Below, piece by piece: positions 13,120 to 22,634 of a DNA stretch of 64,000 nt (positions are counted from its first letter, which is position 1; every line of letters starts with the position of its first letter). The position numbers and the translations under genes were made by a program. This stretch comes from Isoperla grammatica (taxonomy: Eukaryota; Arthropoda; Insecta; Plecoptera; Perlodidae): positions 16,392,695 through 16,456,694 of the forward strand of contig OX246743.1 in assembly GCA_945910005.1 (NCBI GenBank), written 5' to 3'. The notes beneath the pieces were generated by a model. That model was not told the DNA's origin, made no database searches, and saw only the letters and a list, made by a program, of their open reading frames with translations.

Positions 13120-13720
13120 TACCATACGAGTATTTTGCACCTACCTGGCAGATCCTGGCACGCTGCAGAGGGCGCCAGGAGCGTCGTGACGTCATAGACA
13201 CGTTTTAATTAATTACTTTTGAACGGTTTATGTCACAGAAAATATCAAGAGGACAATTTTCTGATGTCATACTAGATGAGAATTTATAACCTATCTGCCA
13301 CATTCTGGCGGGCTGCAGAGGGCGCCAGGAGCGTCGTGACGTCATATACACGTTTGAACTAATAACGTTTGAACGGTTCATGTCACAGAAAATATGTAGG
13401 GTACAATTCTTCTATAAAATACTATACGAGTATTTTGCACCTACCTGGCACATCCTGGCACGCTGAAGAGGGCGCCAGGAGCGTCATGACGTCATAAACA
13501 CGTTTTAATTAATAACGTTTGAACGGTTCATGTCACAGAAAATGTCAAGGGAACAATTCTATAACGAAATACTATTTGAGTATTTTGCATCTACTTGGCA
13601 CATCGTGGCACGCTGCAGAGGGCGCCAGGAGCGTCGTGACGTCATACACTTTGTCATTAATAACTTTTGAACGGTTCATATCACAGAAAATATCAAGAAG
13701 ACAATATTATAGAGAATTTA
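13120..13720. repeat. 150-bp subrepeat, 4 copies (left palindrome arm)
   Basis: GGCGCCAGGAGCGTC occurs at 13171, 13321, 13471 and 13621, an exact 150-bp period. Each is followed directly by TGACGTCAT (a full CRE palindrome) and then GAACGGTT(C/T)ATGTCACAGAAAAT or a close variant. The array lies 3' of the minus-strand pseudogene. The copies are more diverged from each other than the two palindrome arms are, so the array is older than the inverted duplication. Confidence 0.95.
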
Positions 13721-14003
13721 AATACAAATCGATTGGTATGTACCAATAGTGTAATCATGTAATATTTAAGGGAGAAATTGCTAACAAAAAATAATAATTA
13801 GATGTGTATATGATATGCAGGGCATCCCTCATCGTAATATCTATTTATTACTATTTCGGAGTTATAATTGTATCACTGTGTGGGACTTAATAATCGTAGT
13901 CATCCCAACATACCCATGGGTATCTGTTGTTTAACAATAATAAAAATTATTATTATTGTATACTAGTTACTATTCATAGACTGATTAGTAAAACTCACGT
14001 TTG

Positions 14004-15252
14004 CTAGAAGTTCTCTTCATCTTCATCATCGTCGTCTTCATCCTCATCTCCCGTGTTGTCGGTATTCAAGCACTCTTGTTCCTCGTCTTCAGTAGAACAG
14101 CCACAAAGCTCGGTGCACCTCATGTTATTTGCTTTGCAGCTGCATCTTGACGCACACCTTGATTTTAAGCAGTTGCATTTAACTAGTTGACTGACGGCAG
14201 CGGCAGCCGGTGCAGGTTCGAGGGTTGTCATGACTGCCACATACTCGTTGCTCTCAAGTAGCCATCCGTAGTCTTCGGGTAATAAGTTGATAGGGTTGGC
14301 AACCTGGTAATTATGCCACACCCAGCATTGATGGTGAGCACCTAGTATGGCTTGGAGATATGCGGCTTTGCTGGGTGAAAGCTTTTGGTGGGTGCTTGGC
14401 AAGACTTTTTGTGAAACATGCGCCATCGAAGGTCAGACACTGATCTCAGTTTAGTGAATGGACAGTACAGTTTGCAAACAAACTTCTCTAGACCACTTAT
14501 CACGGAGTCTTTTAGAGCAACAGTAAAACCTAGTTCTTTAAATGCTGAAAATATTTCATAGTCGGATTCTCTGAAAGCTTTCCAGCACGAAAGCTTCCCC
14601 TTTCCTGAAAATCCCCCAGTGTTGTCGGAACCACTGAAAGCGTGAAATCCAGTTAGTCCTGAAACTTGATTTTGCCCAAGTGTGTTGTATAGTGACCCAA
14701 GTGCTATCCTTCTATTATTTTCCCCTTTACCTGTAATGAACACAGTATTTTTGCAGAGATCGGTGTAACGTCGCAGTACCAGGATAAGGACATCTGTATC
14801 TGGGGAAAAATAGATATTTGAGTAGCTCCTCGTTTTGTCGCATCTAATGCATGAAGCAACATCTTAGTATCGGTTTCTTCCTGTTCACTATTTAAGTGTG
14901 ATAGAAGTGTTTTTGTACTTATAGTCTTGTTACTCCATGCGACAACTGGTTGTCGCTCCATGGCCTGTGAGGCTCGAATTATCTTCTGTGAAAAATATTC
15001 TGTCCGCTCATACTTGGTTTTGGTGTGACCAAGTAGTTGTGACATGCTCAAGGGCCCGATTGGCGTGTTGTCTGTAATGCGATAAGCTACAGCAGCTTTT
15101 CCTCCTTGCAAGTCTTTCGAGTAGCCGATTTTAATGAAACAGGAATGTCATATCTATCAAATACCACGTGGACCTCTGAAAACTCACTATAACTGTTGTC
15201 AATGCGCATGACAAGAAGTTTGGCTAGATCCTCACAAGTGCTGGTGTGTGGA
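14004..15252 (-). pseudogene. FEN/PIN-like nuclease family gene with C-terminal Cys-rich domain (frameshifted, 5' truncated)
   Basis: Reading leftwards, four frames join into one gene. HVVFDRYDIPVSLK lies around 15150. EQEETDTKMLLHALDA lies in the 15111-14704 frame, and PDTDVLILVLRRY at about 14805 is reached only by a change of frame. GFHAFSGSDNTGGFSGKGK follows at 14650-14594, then a Cys-rich block (residues 82-110 of the last frame, CNC...CASRCSC...CTELCGC), an acidic tail and a stop at 14004. I recognise the order as a multi-copy, uncharacterised family found in many invertebrate and fish genomes. The spaced acidic motifs suggest a FEN/PIN-type nuclease fold and the Cys pattern resembles CXC-type metal-binding repeats; both are inferences. 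At least three frame changes and loss of the 5' end at the palindrome junction show it is dead. Confidence 0.75.
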
Positions 15253-15813
15253 AGAATCCGACTATGAAATATTTTCAAAGTTTAAAGAACTAGGTTAAAC
15301 TGTTGCTCTAAAAGACTCCGTGATAAGTGGTCTAGAGAAGTTTGTTTGCAAACTGTACTGTCCATTCACTAAACTGAGATCAGTGTCTGACCTTCGATGG
15401 CGCATGTTTCACAAAAAGTCTTGCCAAGCACCCACCAAAAGCTTTCACCCAGCAAAGCCACATATCTCCAAGCCATACTAGGTGCTCACCATCAATGCTG
15501 GGTGTGGCATAATTACCAGGTTGCCAACCCTATCAACTTATTACCCGAAGACTACGGATGGCTACTTGAGAGCAACGAGTATGTGGCAGTCATGATAACC
15601 CTCAAACCTGCACCGGCTGCCGTCATTCAACTAGTTAAATGCAACTGCTTAAAATCAAGGTGTGCGTCAAGATGCAGCTGCAAAGCAAATAACATGAGGT
15701 GCACCGAGCTTTGTGGCTGTTCTACTGAAGACGAGGAACAAGAGTGCTTGAATACCGACAACACGGGAGATGAGGATGAAGACGACGATGATGAAGATGA
15801 AGAGAACTTCTAG
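15253..15813 (+). pseudogene. Inverted duplicate of the 3' half of the FEN/PIN-like gene
   Basis: This plus-strand copy matches the 3' half of the minus-strand gene across the palindrome. It begins inside the gene at ESDYEIF-equivalent sequence and runs to the same stop. The last frame (15397-15813) is 138 codons against 140 in the other arm, with T for A in SKATYLQ, I for T and K for E in VAVMITLKPAP, and a two-residue deletion in the Ala run. The Cys-rich block and acidic tail are unchanged. The frame change just before this last frame is identical in both arms, so the gene was already broken before it was duplicated. Confidence 0.8.
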
Positions 15814-16103
15814 CAAACGTGAGTTTTACTAATCAGTCTATGAATAGTAACTAGTATACAATAATAATGATTTTTATTATTGTTAAACAACAGATACCCA
15901 TGGGTATGTTGGGATGACTACGATTATTAAGTCCCACACAGTGATACAATTATAACTCCGAAATAGTAATAAATAGATATTACGATGAGGGATGCCCTGC
16001 ATATCATATACACATCTAATTATTATTTTTTGTTAGCAATTTCTCCCTTAAATATTACATGATTACCCTATTGGTACATACTAATCGATTTGTATTTAAA
16101 TTC

Positions 16104-16700
16104 TCTATAATATTGTCTTCTTGATATTTTCTGTGATATGAACCGTTCAAAAGTTATTAATGACAAAGTGTATGACGTCACGACGCTCCTGGCGCCCTCT
16201 GCAGCGTGCCACGATGTGCCAAGTAGATGCAAAATACTCAAATAGTATTTCGTTATAGAATTGTTCCCTTGACATTTTCTGTGACATGAACCGTTCAAAC
16301 GTTATTAATTAAAACGTGTTTATGACGTCATGACGCTCCTGGCGCCCTCTTCAGCGTGCCAGGATGTGCCAGGTAGGTGCAAAATACTCGTATAGTATTT
16401 TATAGAAGAATTGTACCCTACATATTTTCTGTGACATGAACCGTTCAAACGTTATTAGTTCAAACGTGTATATGACGTCACGACGCTCCTGGCGCCCTCT
16501 GCAGTCCGCCAGAATGTGGCAGATAGGTTATAAATTCTCATCTAGTATGACATCAGAAAATTGTCCTCTTGATATTTTCTGTGACATAAACCGTTCAAAA
16601 GTAATTAATTTAAACGTGTCTATGACGTCACGACGCTCCTGGCGCCCTCTGCAGCGTGCCAGGATCTGCCAGGTAGGTGCAAAATACTCGTATGGTATGC
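16104..16700. repeat. 150-bp subrepeat, 4 copies (right palindrome arm)
   Basis: Reverse complement of the left-arm array. GGCGCCCTCT recurs at 16191, 16341, 16491 and 16641, each preceded by TGACGTCA-bearing sequence. The copy order mirrors the left arm one for one. Confidence 0.95.
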
Positions 16701-16771
16701 CGTAACAGAATACCGTTTACCGCAATACTCTTCCACGAAAGGCGCACGAGATACCTTTTGCTCCTCTACTA

Positions 16772-17112
16772 TAACACAAGTCTATGGCTTTGTAACCAAA
16801 GCACTAAAGACATTACTTTAATAAAACATGAACTGTTATCAAATAAAGTCAATTTACCATTATTGTTTTATCTATTCTAAAATCTCTGACATAACGGGCT
16901 CAGCAACAAATTTTTACCGATGGTTAAATAATCACACCTAGAAGGTAAAATGTTTTATTTTAATAACCAACAAGACCCAGTTATCAATAGTGCAGCCGTT
17001 TGTAGTATACCAGTAATCAAGAGATGGTTTATTTTTTATTATTATACAGGATTTAAGCCTGCAGTTTTTTGGGTATAATGTTGTGAAGCGTTTCCAATAA
17101 TTGTCGAAAAAG
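16772..17112. other. No gene seen
   Basis: AT-rich DNA outside the palindrome. Its lower-coordinate neighbour of the 17.1-kb tRNA-like segment (about 17040-17112) may be the body of that SINE on the minus strand. Confidence 0.4.
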
Positions 17113-17116
17113 TTTG

Positions 17117-17186
17117 CCCCGACGGGAAATCCAACCCGGGTCCTCCGGCTTTACATACCGACGCTCTTACCCTAAGCTTCGGTGCC
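17117..17186 (-). repeat. tRNA-derived SINE head
   Basis: The minus strand reads GGCACCGAAGCTTAGGGTAAG, then GCGTCGGTATG, then a B-box-like GGGTTGGATTTCC at 17137-17125, with tRNA spacing of about 70 nt overall. The acceptor ends do not pair well and the T-loop is not canonical, so this is a tRNA-derived SINE or a tRNA pseudogene, not a functional tRNA. Confidence 0.6.
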
Positions 17187-17559
17187 ACTAAGTCAAAATA
17201 ATTTTAAATTTATATTTTTGTTGGATAATTATTATTATTTTTTTATATGATATGGATTTTACAAACAAAATAAAAGCTATAAAAGCAACTGAAGATTATA
17301 ATTTTAGAGATAATGAGCACCCAATTTGTTTTGTGCTTACGAAATCACAAAGTGCTGTCAACGATTGTGTTCACGCATTTTTTGTTATGTGGTGTAACAT
17401 TCTTGAGGTAGGCCTATATCATACTGAGACTCTCCCCCTAGTGTCATGACATTATCATCAGTTGGTCGTCCCCCCCCCCTCGCATTTCACGCCGGCCGCT
17501 CTAATTCTATTAGCAGTCAGGCTATCGGGCGTGTTGCCGGGGTCAAGTGTGGTAAACTG

Positions 17560-18298
17560 TTAACCCTTTCATGGGCAATTTTATTTGTACTACAAAATAT
17601 AAGTTTACATAGCTGTTTGAAGTTGTAATATTATTTAATACATATTTCCAAAAAAAAAAAAAAAAAAAATTGCATACAATAAACAATAATGAGGTGGGTA
17701 TTTTTCTTCCCACTGCCCACTGGATAGTGTTTTTAAAAAGTCACATTTTCACTAACTGCACTGATTTTTCCTGATATTATCACGTATAAAGTTCCGTCCA
17801 CCCCTAAAACAATGATTCAATAGTAATTAGTTACAGTATACGAGTTCCAAGCACAAATTTACATATTTTAGATACATAACCTACAAATGTTAGCAATCAG
17901 GCATGGGCACTGGGTGAAATATTACCCAACTTTGTAACAAAGTACACCTTTGTACAATATGTGATAAATGAGTTTGGAAATGTCACTAATCATATTCTAG
18001 AATACTTCTATTTGATATATTTACATCTCGCTTGGAGAAATCCACCTCGGGTTTTCACTTTACGCACTTATTCTTCAGAATTTTTTTTGTTGTCACAAAA
18101 AACAGTCAACTGTCAAGCCAAAACGCTATACGAACTGCAGTTATCGGCCTAAAGACATGTACCAATTTTTTTAAGTGATTTCCACGCGCTCCGCTAGGTA
18201 GCAGCACGATCCGAAACTGGGAAATTATCTTCCCAACGCCCAGAAGCGAACTTATAATGGGTGGGAAGAAATCTTCCCACCGCCTACGAAAGGGTTAA
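17560..18298. mobile_element. piggyBac-like non-autonomous element (731 bp)
   Basis: The element at 17564-18294 starts CCCTTTCATGGGC and ends with GCCTACGAAAGGG, giving 13-bp terminal inverted repeats with two mismatches. Both ends abut TTAA (17560-17563 and 18295-18298). CCC...GGG ends with a TTAA duplication are the hallmark of piggyBac elements. Sub-terminal sequence carries further CTTCCCAC/GTGGGAAG inverted words near both ends (about 17690-17730 and 18220-18285). No transposase motif is visible and the longest frame is 63 codons, so it is a MITE-type derivative that depended on a related autonomous copy. Confidence 0.85.
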
Positions 18299-20072
18299 CT
18301 TACTTAATTGTAATTAAGTGTTTTGGGTTCTGACCCTTAGGGGTCAATCGCTTCGTAAGCGGCCGCCCGGTTTTGTAACCAACTGGCCGCCACGCACTCT
18401 GCATAAGCTTGGAGCATGCGTGTGCGTGTGCGTGTGCGTGATGTGGGGCAGTGTACATACGCATGGAAGTGCCTCAAGAGTTTATTGAATTCTGTAAGAC
18501 TTGTATCGTTTGAAGGGAGTGGAGAATAGGGCACACATAGCTAATGTGAAGAGCTTGTTCTAAAGAATTGTATGACCATAATGAACTCTGAAATAATGTA
18601 TGAATTCAACATTGAACATTCAAAACTGTCCGCATTTTTTGTAATTCAATCTCAAGGAACTGAATAGTAGAGCGTTCTGCCTATTTGTAGTCTACGTCTG
18701 GAATGTACCCTGTGAACATTAAAAATTCAGAATGTTTATCGAAAAGTATGTAAGAAACTTTGTTTATTCAAGATGATTCATATATTCTTACAGTTTTTAT
18801 TTCGGCAATATATAAAGTGGTACAGTAAAATCGGTAAAAGTGGTTTGATTTAAATATTTTTTGTAACGTCATATTTTAAAGTTCTATGACAATTGTAACT
18901 ATTTTTAATTATTGTTTCAAGGGAATGGTGAAGGTAGCAATTTCTCTTTGCCGGTTGAAGGCTGGGGTGGGGGGCACAAAAGTATTTCTGTATATATAGA
19001 GAGGATTAAACCAATTAATTTATTTTGGGTAAGTTCATTTCACTGCATCCTTCCTCCCCCAATGCGACCACTGACTGACTTAGGATGAGTCACTGTCGGA
19101 CTATGATGCGTAGTGAATTGTGTCACACCGTGGTGATCAAGTGTTTGTCGTTGTTGTCGTTAGTCTAGGAATGTGACCGTAATCAAAGGTCGTGCGCTTA
19201 TAAATGGCGTCTCACTTCCTATTACTGTTACCGACAAATTGACGGCAATTAACATTTAATAATGTAATCAATGAACGACCGAACGGAGTAAAATTAGAAT
19301 ACAAAGTGGATTGTTATAATTTGTACCGGTATCGGTACAGGCCATGCAGGTCGCCATTAGTCAGCTAGAGGATGTTTAGGTGTCGAGTCATCGAATGACA
19401 GGCGGTGTCGTCGCGATACGCTTAGTCAAGTCGGCGACATTCTAATGAATCATAATTAGTCACACAATGAAAATAGACAAGTTTCATTGAAACAGTAACA
19501 CTCAACCCGTCTTAAGAGCGAAGGGTAGTCTCTACGTAAAAAACCGCAGAAAAGTTTAATTATTTAATTATATCTCAAGATTGCAATGCAACAAGAAATC
19601 GCAAATCTAAATGAACAGCGCATTGTGTTTTGGTAAGCCCTATACAGACTGAATGAAATATAACCATTCGCATAGTTATTTTGATTATTAATTCGATAAT
19701 TAGTAATACAATTAATTCTATATAACAGAACATACTGATTACAATGTAAGACACAACTTAGAGCATTCAGTATGTAGAGCTTACTAAACCACAGGGCACT
19801 GTTGATTCAGATTTTCGATTTCGAAGCCCATTCTTGTGATATAATTTATAAATAAAAATTGTGTGCGGTTTTTGACGTAGAGGTATCCTTTTTGTGTGTG
19901 ATGTTTGCTAATTCTCTTTACCTAATGATGATGCTGCGATGCATCTTTTACCTGATGAAAGTTCTAGAATCTAGAGTAGAGCTTCAACCAAACCCTACCT
20001 GAAACAAACCACCACATGAAAATCAAAGTTTCATGATAAAAGAAAGAAAATCATTTCGACGAAGAATCACAG
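18299..20072. other. No gene recognised
   Basis: Contains a short GTGTGC microsatellite (about 18419-18440) and scattered frames below 66 codons. Nothing else is recognised in about 1.8 kb. Confidence 0.5.
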
Positions 20073-21962
20073 GCTGTTTTGGCACACAACATGGCCGCCA
20101 AAGTAGACAGACAGTTTTGGCACACAACATGGCCGCCAAAGTAAACAGGCTGTTTTGGCACACAACATGGCCGCCAAAGTAGACAGACAGTTTTGGCACA
20201 CAACATGGCCGCCAAAGTAGACAGACAGTTTTGGCACACAACATGGCCGCCAAAGTAAACAGACAGTTTTGGCACACAACATGGCCGCCAAAGTAGACAG
20301 ACAGTTTTGGCACACAACATGGCCGCCAAAGTAAACAGACAGTTTTGGCACACAACATGGCCGCCAAAGTAAACAGGCTGTTTTGGCACACAACATGGCC
20401 GCCAAAGTAAACAGGCTGTTTTGGCACACAACATGGCCGCCAAAGTAAACAGACAGTTTTGGCACACAACATGGCCGCCAAAGTAAACAGGCTGTTTTGG
20501 CACACAACATGGCCGCCAAAGTAAACAGACAGTTTTGGCACACAACATGGCCGCCAAAGTAAACAGACAGTTATGGCACACAACATGGCCGCCAAAGTAA
20601 ACAGGCTGTTTTGGCACACAACATGGCCGCCAAAGTAAACAGACAGTTTTGGCACACAACATGGCCGCCAAAGTAAACAGGCTGTTTTGGCACACAACAT
20701 GGCCGCCAAAGTAAACAGACAGTTTTGGCACACAACATGGCCGCCAAAGTAAACAGGCTTTTTTGGCACACAACATGGCCGCCAAAGTAAACAGACAGTT
20801 TTGGCACACAACATGGCCGCCAAAGTAAACAGGCAGTTTTGGCACACAACATGGCCGCCAAAGTAAACAGACAGTTTTGGCACACAACATGGCCGCCAAA
20901 GTAAACAGACAGTGTTGGCACACAACATGGCCGCCAAAGTAAACAGACAGTTTTGGCACACAACATGGCCGCCAAAGTAAACAGACAGTTTTGGCACACA
21001 ACATGGCCGCCAAAGTAAACAGACAGTTTTGGCACACAACATGGCCGCCAAAGTAAACAGACAGTTTTGGCACACAACATGGCCGCCAAAGTAAACAGAC
21101 AGTTTTGGCACACAACATGGCCGCCAAAGTAAACAGACAGTTTTGGCACACAACATGGCCGCCAAAGTAAAGAGACAGTTTTGGCACACAACATGGCCGC
21201 CAAAGTAAACAGACAGTTTTGGCACACAACATGGCCGCCAAAGTAAACAGACAGTTTTGGCACACAACATGGCCGCCAAAGTAAACAGACAGTTTTGGCA
21301 CACAACATGGCCGCCAAAGTAAACAGACAGTTTTGGCACACAACTTGGCCGCCAAAGTAAACAGACAGTTTTGGCACACAACATGGCCGCCAAAGTAAAC
21401 AGACAGTTTTGGCACACAACATGGCCGCCAAAGTAAACAGACAGTGTTGGCACACAACATGGCCGCCAAAGTAAACAGACAGTTTTGGCACACAACATGG
21501 CCGCCAAAGTAAACAGACAGTTTTGGCACACAACATGGCCGCCAAAGTAAACAGACAGTTTTGGCACACAACTTGGCCGCCAAAGTAAACAGACAGTTTT
21601 GGCACACAACATGGCCGCCAAAGTAAACAGACAGTTTTGGCACACAACATGGCCGCCAAAGTAAACAGACAGTGTTGGCACACAACATGGCCGCCAAAGT
21701 AAACAGACAGTGTTGGCACACAACATGGCCGCCAAAGTAAACAGACAGTGTTGGCACACAACATGGCCGCCAAAGTAAACAGACAGTGTTGGCACACAAC
21801 ATGGCCGCCAAAGTAAACAGACAGTGTTGGCACACAACATGGCCGCCAAAGTAAACAGACAGTTTTGGCACACAACATGGCCGCCAAAGTAAACAGACAG
21901 TTTTGGCACACAACATGGCCGCCAAAGTAAACAGACAGTGTTGGCACACAACATGGCCGCCA
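20073..21962. repeat. 38-bp satellite, about 50 copies
   Basis: Unit: TTTTGGCACACAACATGG followed by CCGCCAAAGTAAACAGACAG, an exact 38-bp period. Variants are a GGCTG replacement of GACAG, GTAGAC for GTAAAC near the low-coordinate end, and TGTTGG for TTTTGG near the high-coordinate end, so variants are regionally clustered. The minus strand has no stop in any frame. Because 38 is not a multiple of three, each frame cycles through all three phases, giving 648- and 709-codon frames of a 38-residue repeat. This is a property of the unit and not evidence of a gene. The unit holds a TTTGGC/GCCAAA dyad, a forkhead-type GTAAACA and a YY1-like AACATGGCCGC. Confidence 0.98.
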
Positions 21963-22634
21963 CACGCATTACCTAGGTTGGATCTTGGGATGACATGTTG
22001 TGTAACTTGTGTACCCCCCTGTACTCGAGATGAAGAAATGTAATATTTGTAGAACGATCTCGGCCCAACCCCGTAACAGGTTATATCGTTATGTTTTACG
22101 GCCCCCTGTTCTTGTTGTGGCCCAATACAGCCACGCTTCATGACTCTCGGCCAAACAGATTGAGAAGTTACCCACCCCAAGTTCTCGACTTGTGCTTCAA
22201 TTCCCTGACGAGACGTTTGTTACGAGAAGAATATGTTGTGGGCTTGCCGAGTGTGGAGTTAACATAGAAGCCTCCAGCTCTTTGCCCACAAATAACTTGT
22301 TTCTCTGTGTTTATGTGGTATGGTTTAATTACGATTAATACTTAATGGGTGTACAAACTTTCCGTGAATTAATGAACCTATCGAATATTAAACTTAACTT
22401 TCGGGTGAAGCCAAGTTTTAGCTCTGAAGAAGGGCAGTGTAACCTGCCCGAATCGTCAGCGTTTTAGCTATACATTCGACGCGACTATACCCGATACACA
22501 AGTTTAATAATTTACTCGGGCCAGTGAAAGCCTACGACAGTGTTTAACCTATCGAATGTTTCTTAATTTGGTTTTTCGCATTCATTAGGTTAGGATTTAG
22601 GAATAATGTACAACATTGGTTGGATACCTGTGAA
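21963..22634. other. Inter-satellite spacer
   Basis: Single-copy sequence separating the 38-bp and 75-bp arrays. It contains the hammerhead-like motif at 22.42 kb. No gene is seen. Confidence 0.6.
22420..22469 (+). ncRNA. Degenerate hammerhead-ribozyme-like motif
   Basis: CTGAAGA (22424-22430) matches the hammerhead CUGANGA core. It is followed by a stem-loop GGGCAG-TGTAAC-CTGCCC (stem II position) and then GAA, after which CG-TCAG-CG can form a minimal stem III. AGCT stands on both sides and can pair as a short stem I. Penelope-like and some other retroelements are known to carry minimal type I hammerheads with short stems. The base after GAA is T, not the expected A, and stem I would need extra bases, so an active ribozyme is doubtful. 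Confidence 0.4.

Larger units (their letters stand above)
13036..16771. repeat. 3.7-kb palindrome (inverted duplication) with gene remnants
   Basis: The left arm 13036-14570 and right arm 15253-16771 are reverse complements, nearly identical over about 1.5 kb, separated by a single-copy spacer at 14571-15252. Small differences separate the arms: about ten extra bases after GCAAAAGGTA in the left arm, a few codon changes and a short indel in the gene. The structure is therefore likely real and not a duplicated-contig error. The outer ends read TAGTAGAGGAG and its complement, with GTTA or TAA just outside both. The arms hold four 150-bp subrepeats and the 3' half of a FEN/PIN-like gene. The inner junction at 15252/15253 cuts the gene, so this is an inverted duplication and not an ordinary pair of terminal inverted repeats. 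Confidence 0.93.

Noticed and set aside
13036..16771. Palindrome as an assembly artefact
   Set aside because: The arms differ by several substitutions and indels, which a duplicated contig end would not show. Long reads could still settle it.
20051..22180. Cys-rich 709- and 648-codon proteins over the 38-bp array
   Set aside because: The 38-bp unit has no stop on the minus strand in any phase, so every frame is open automatically.
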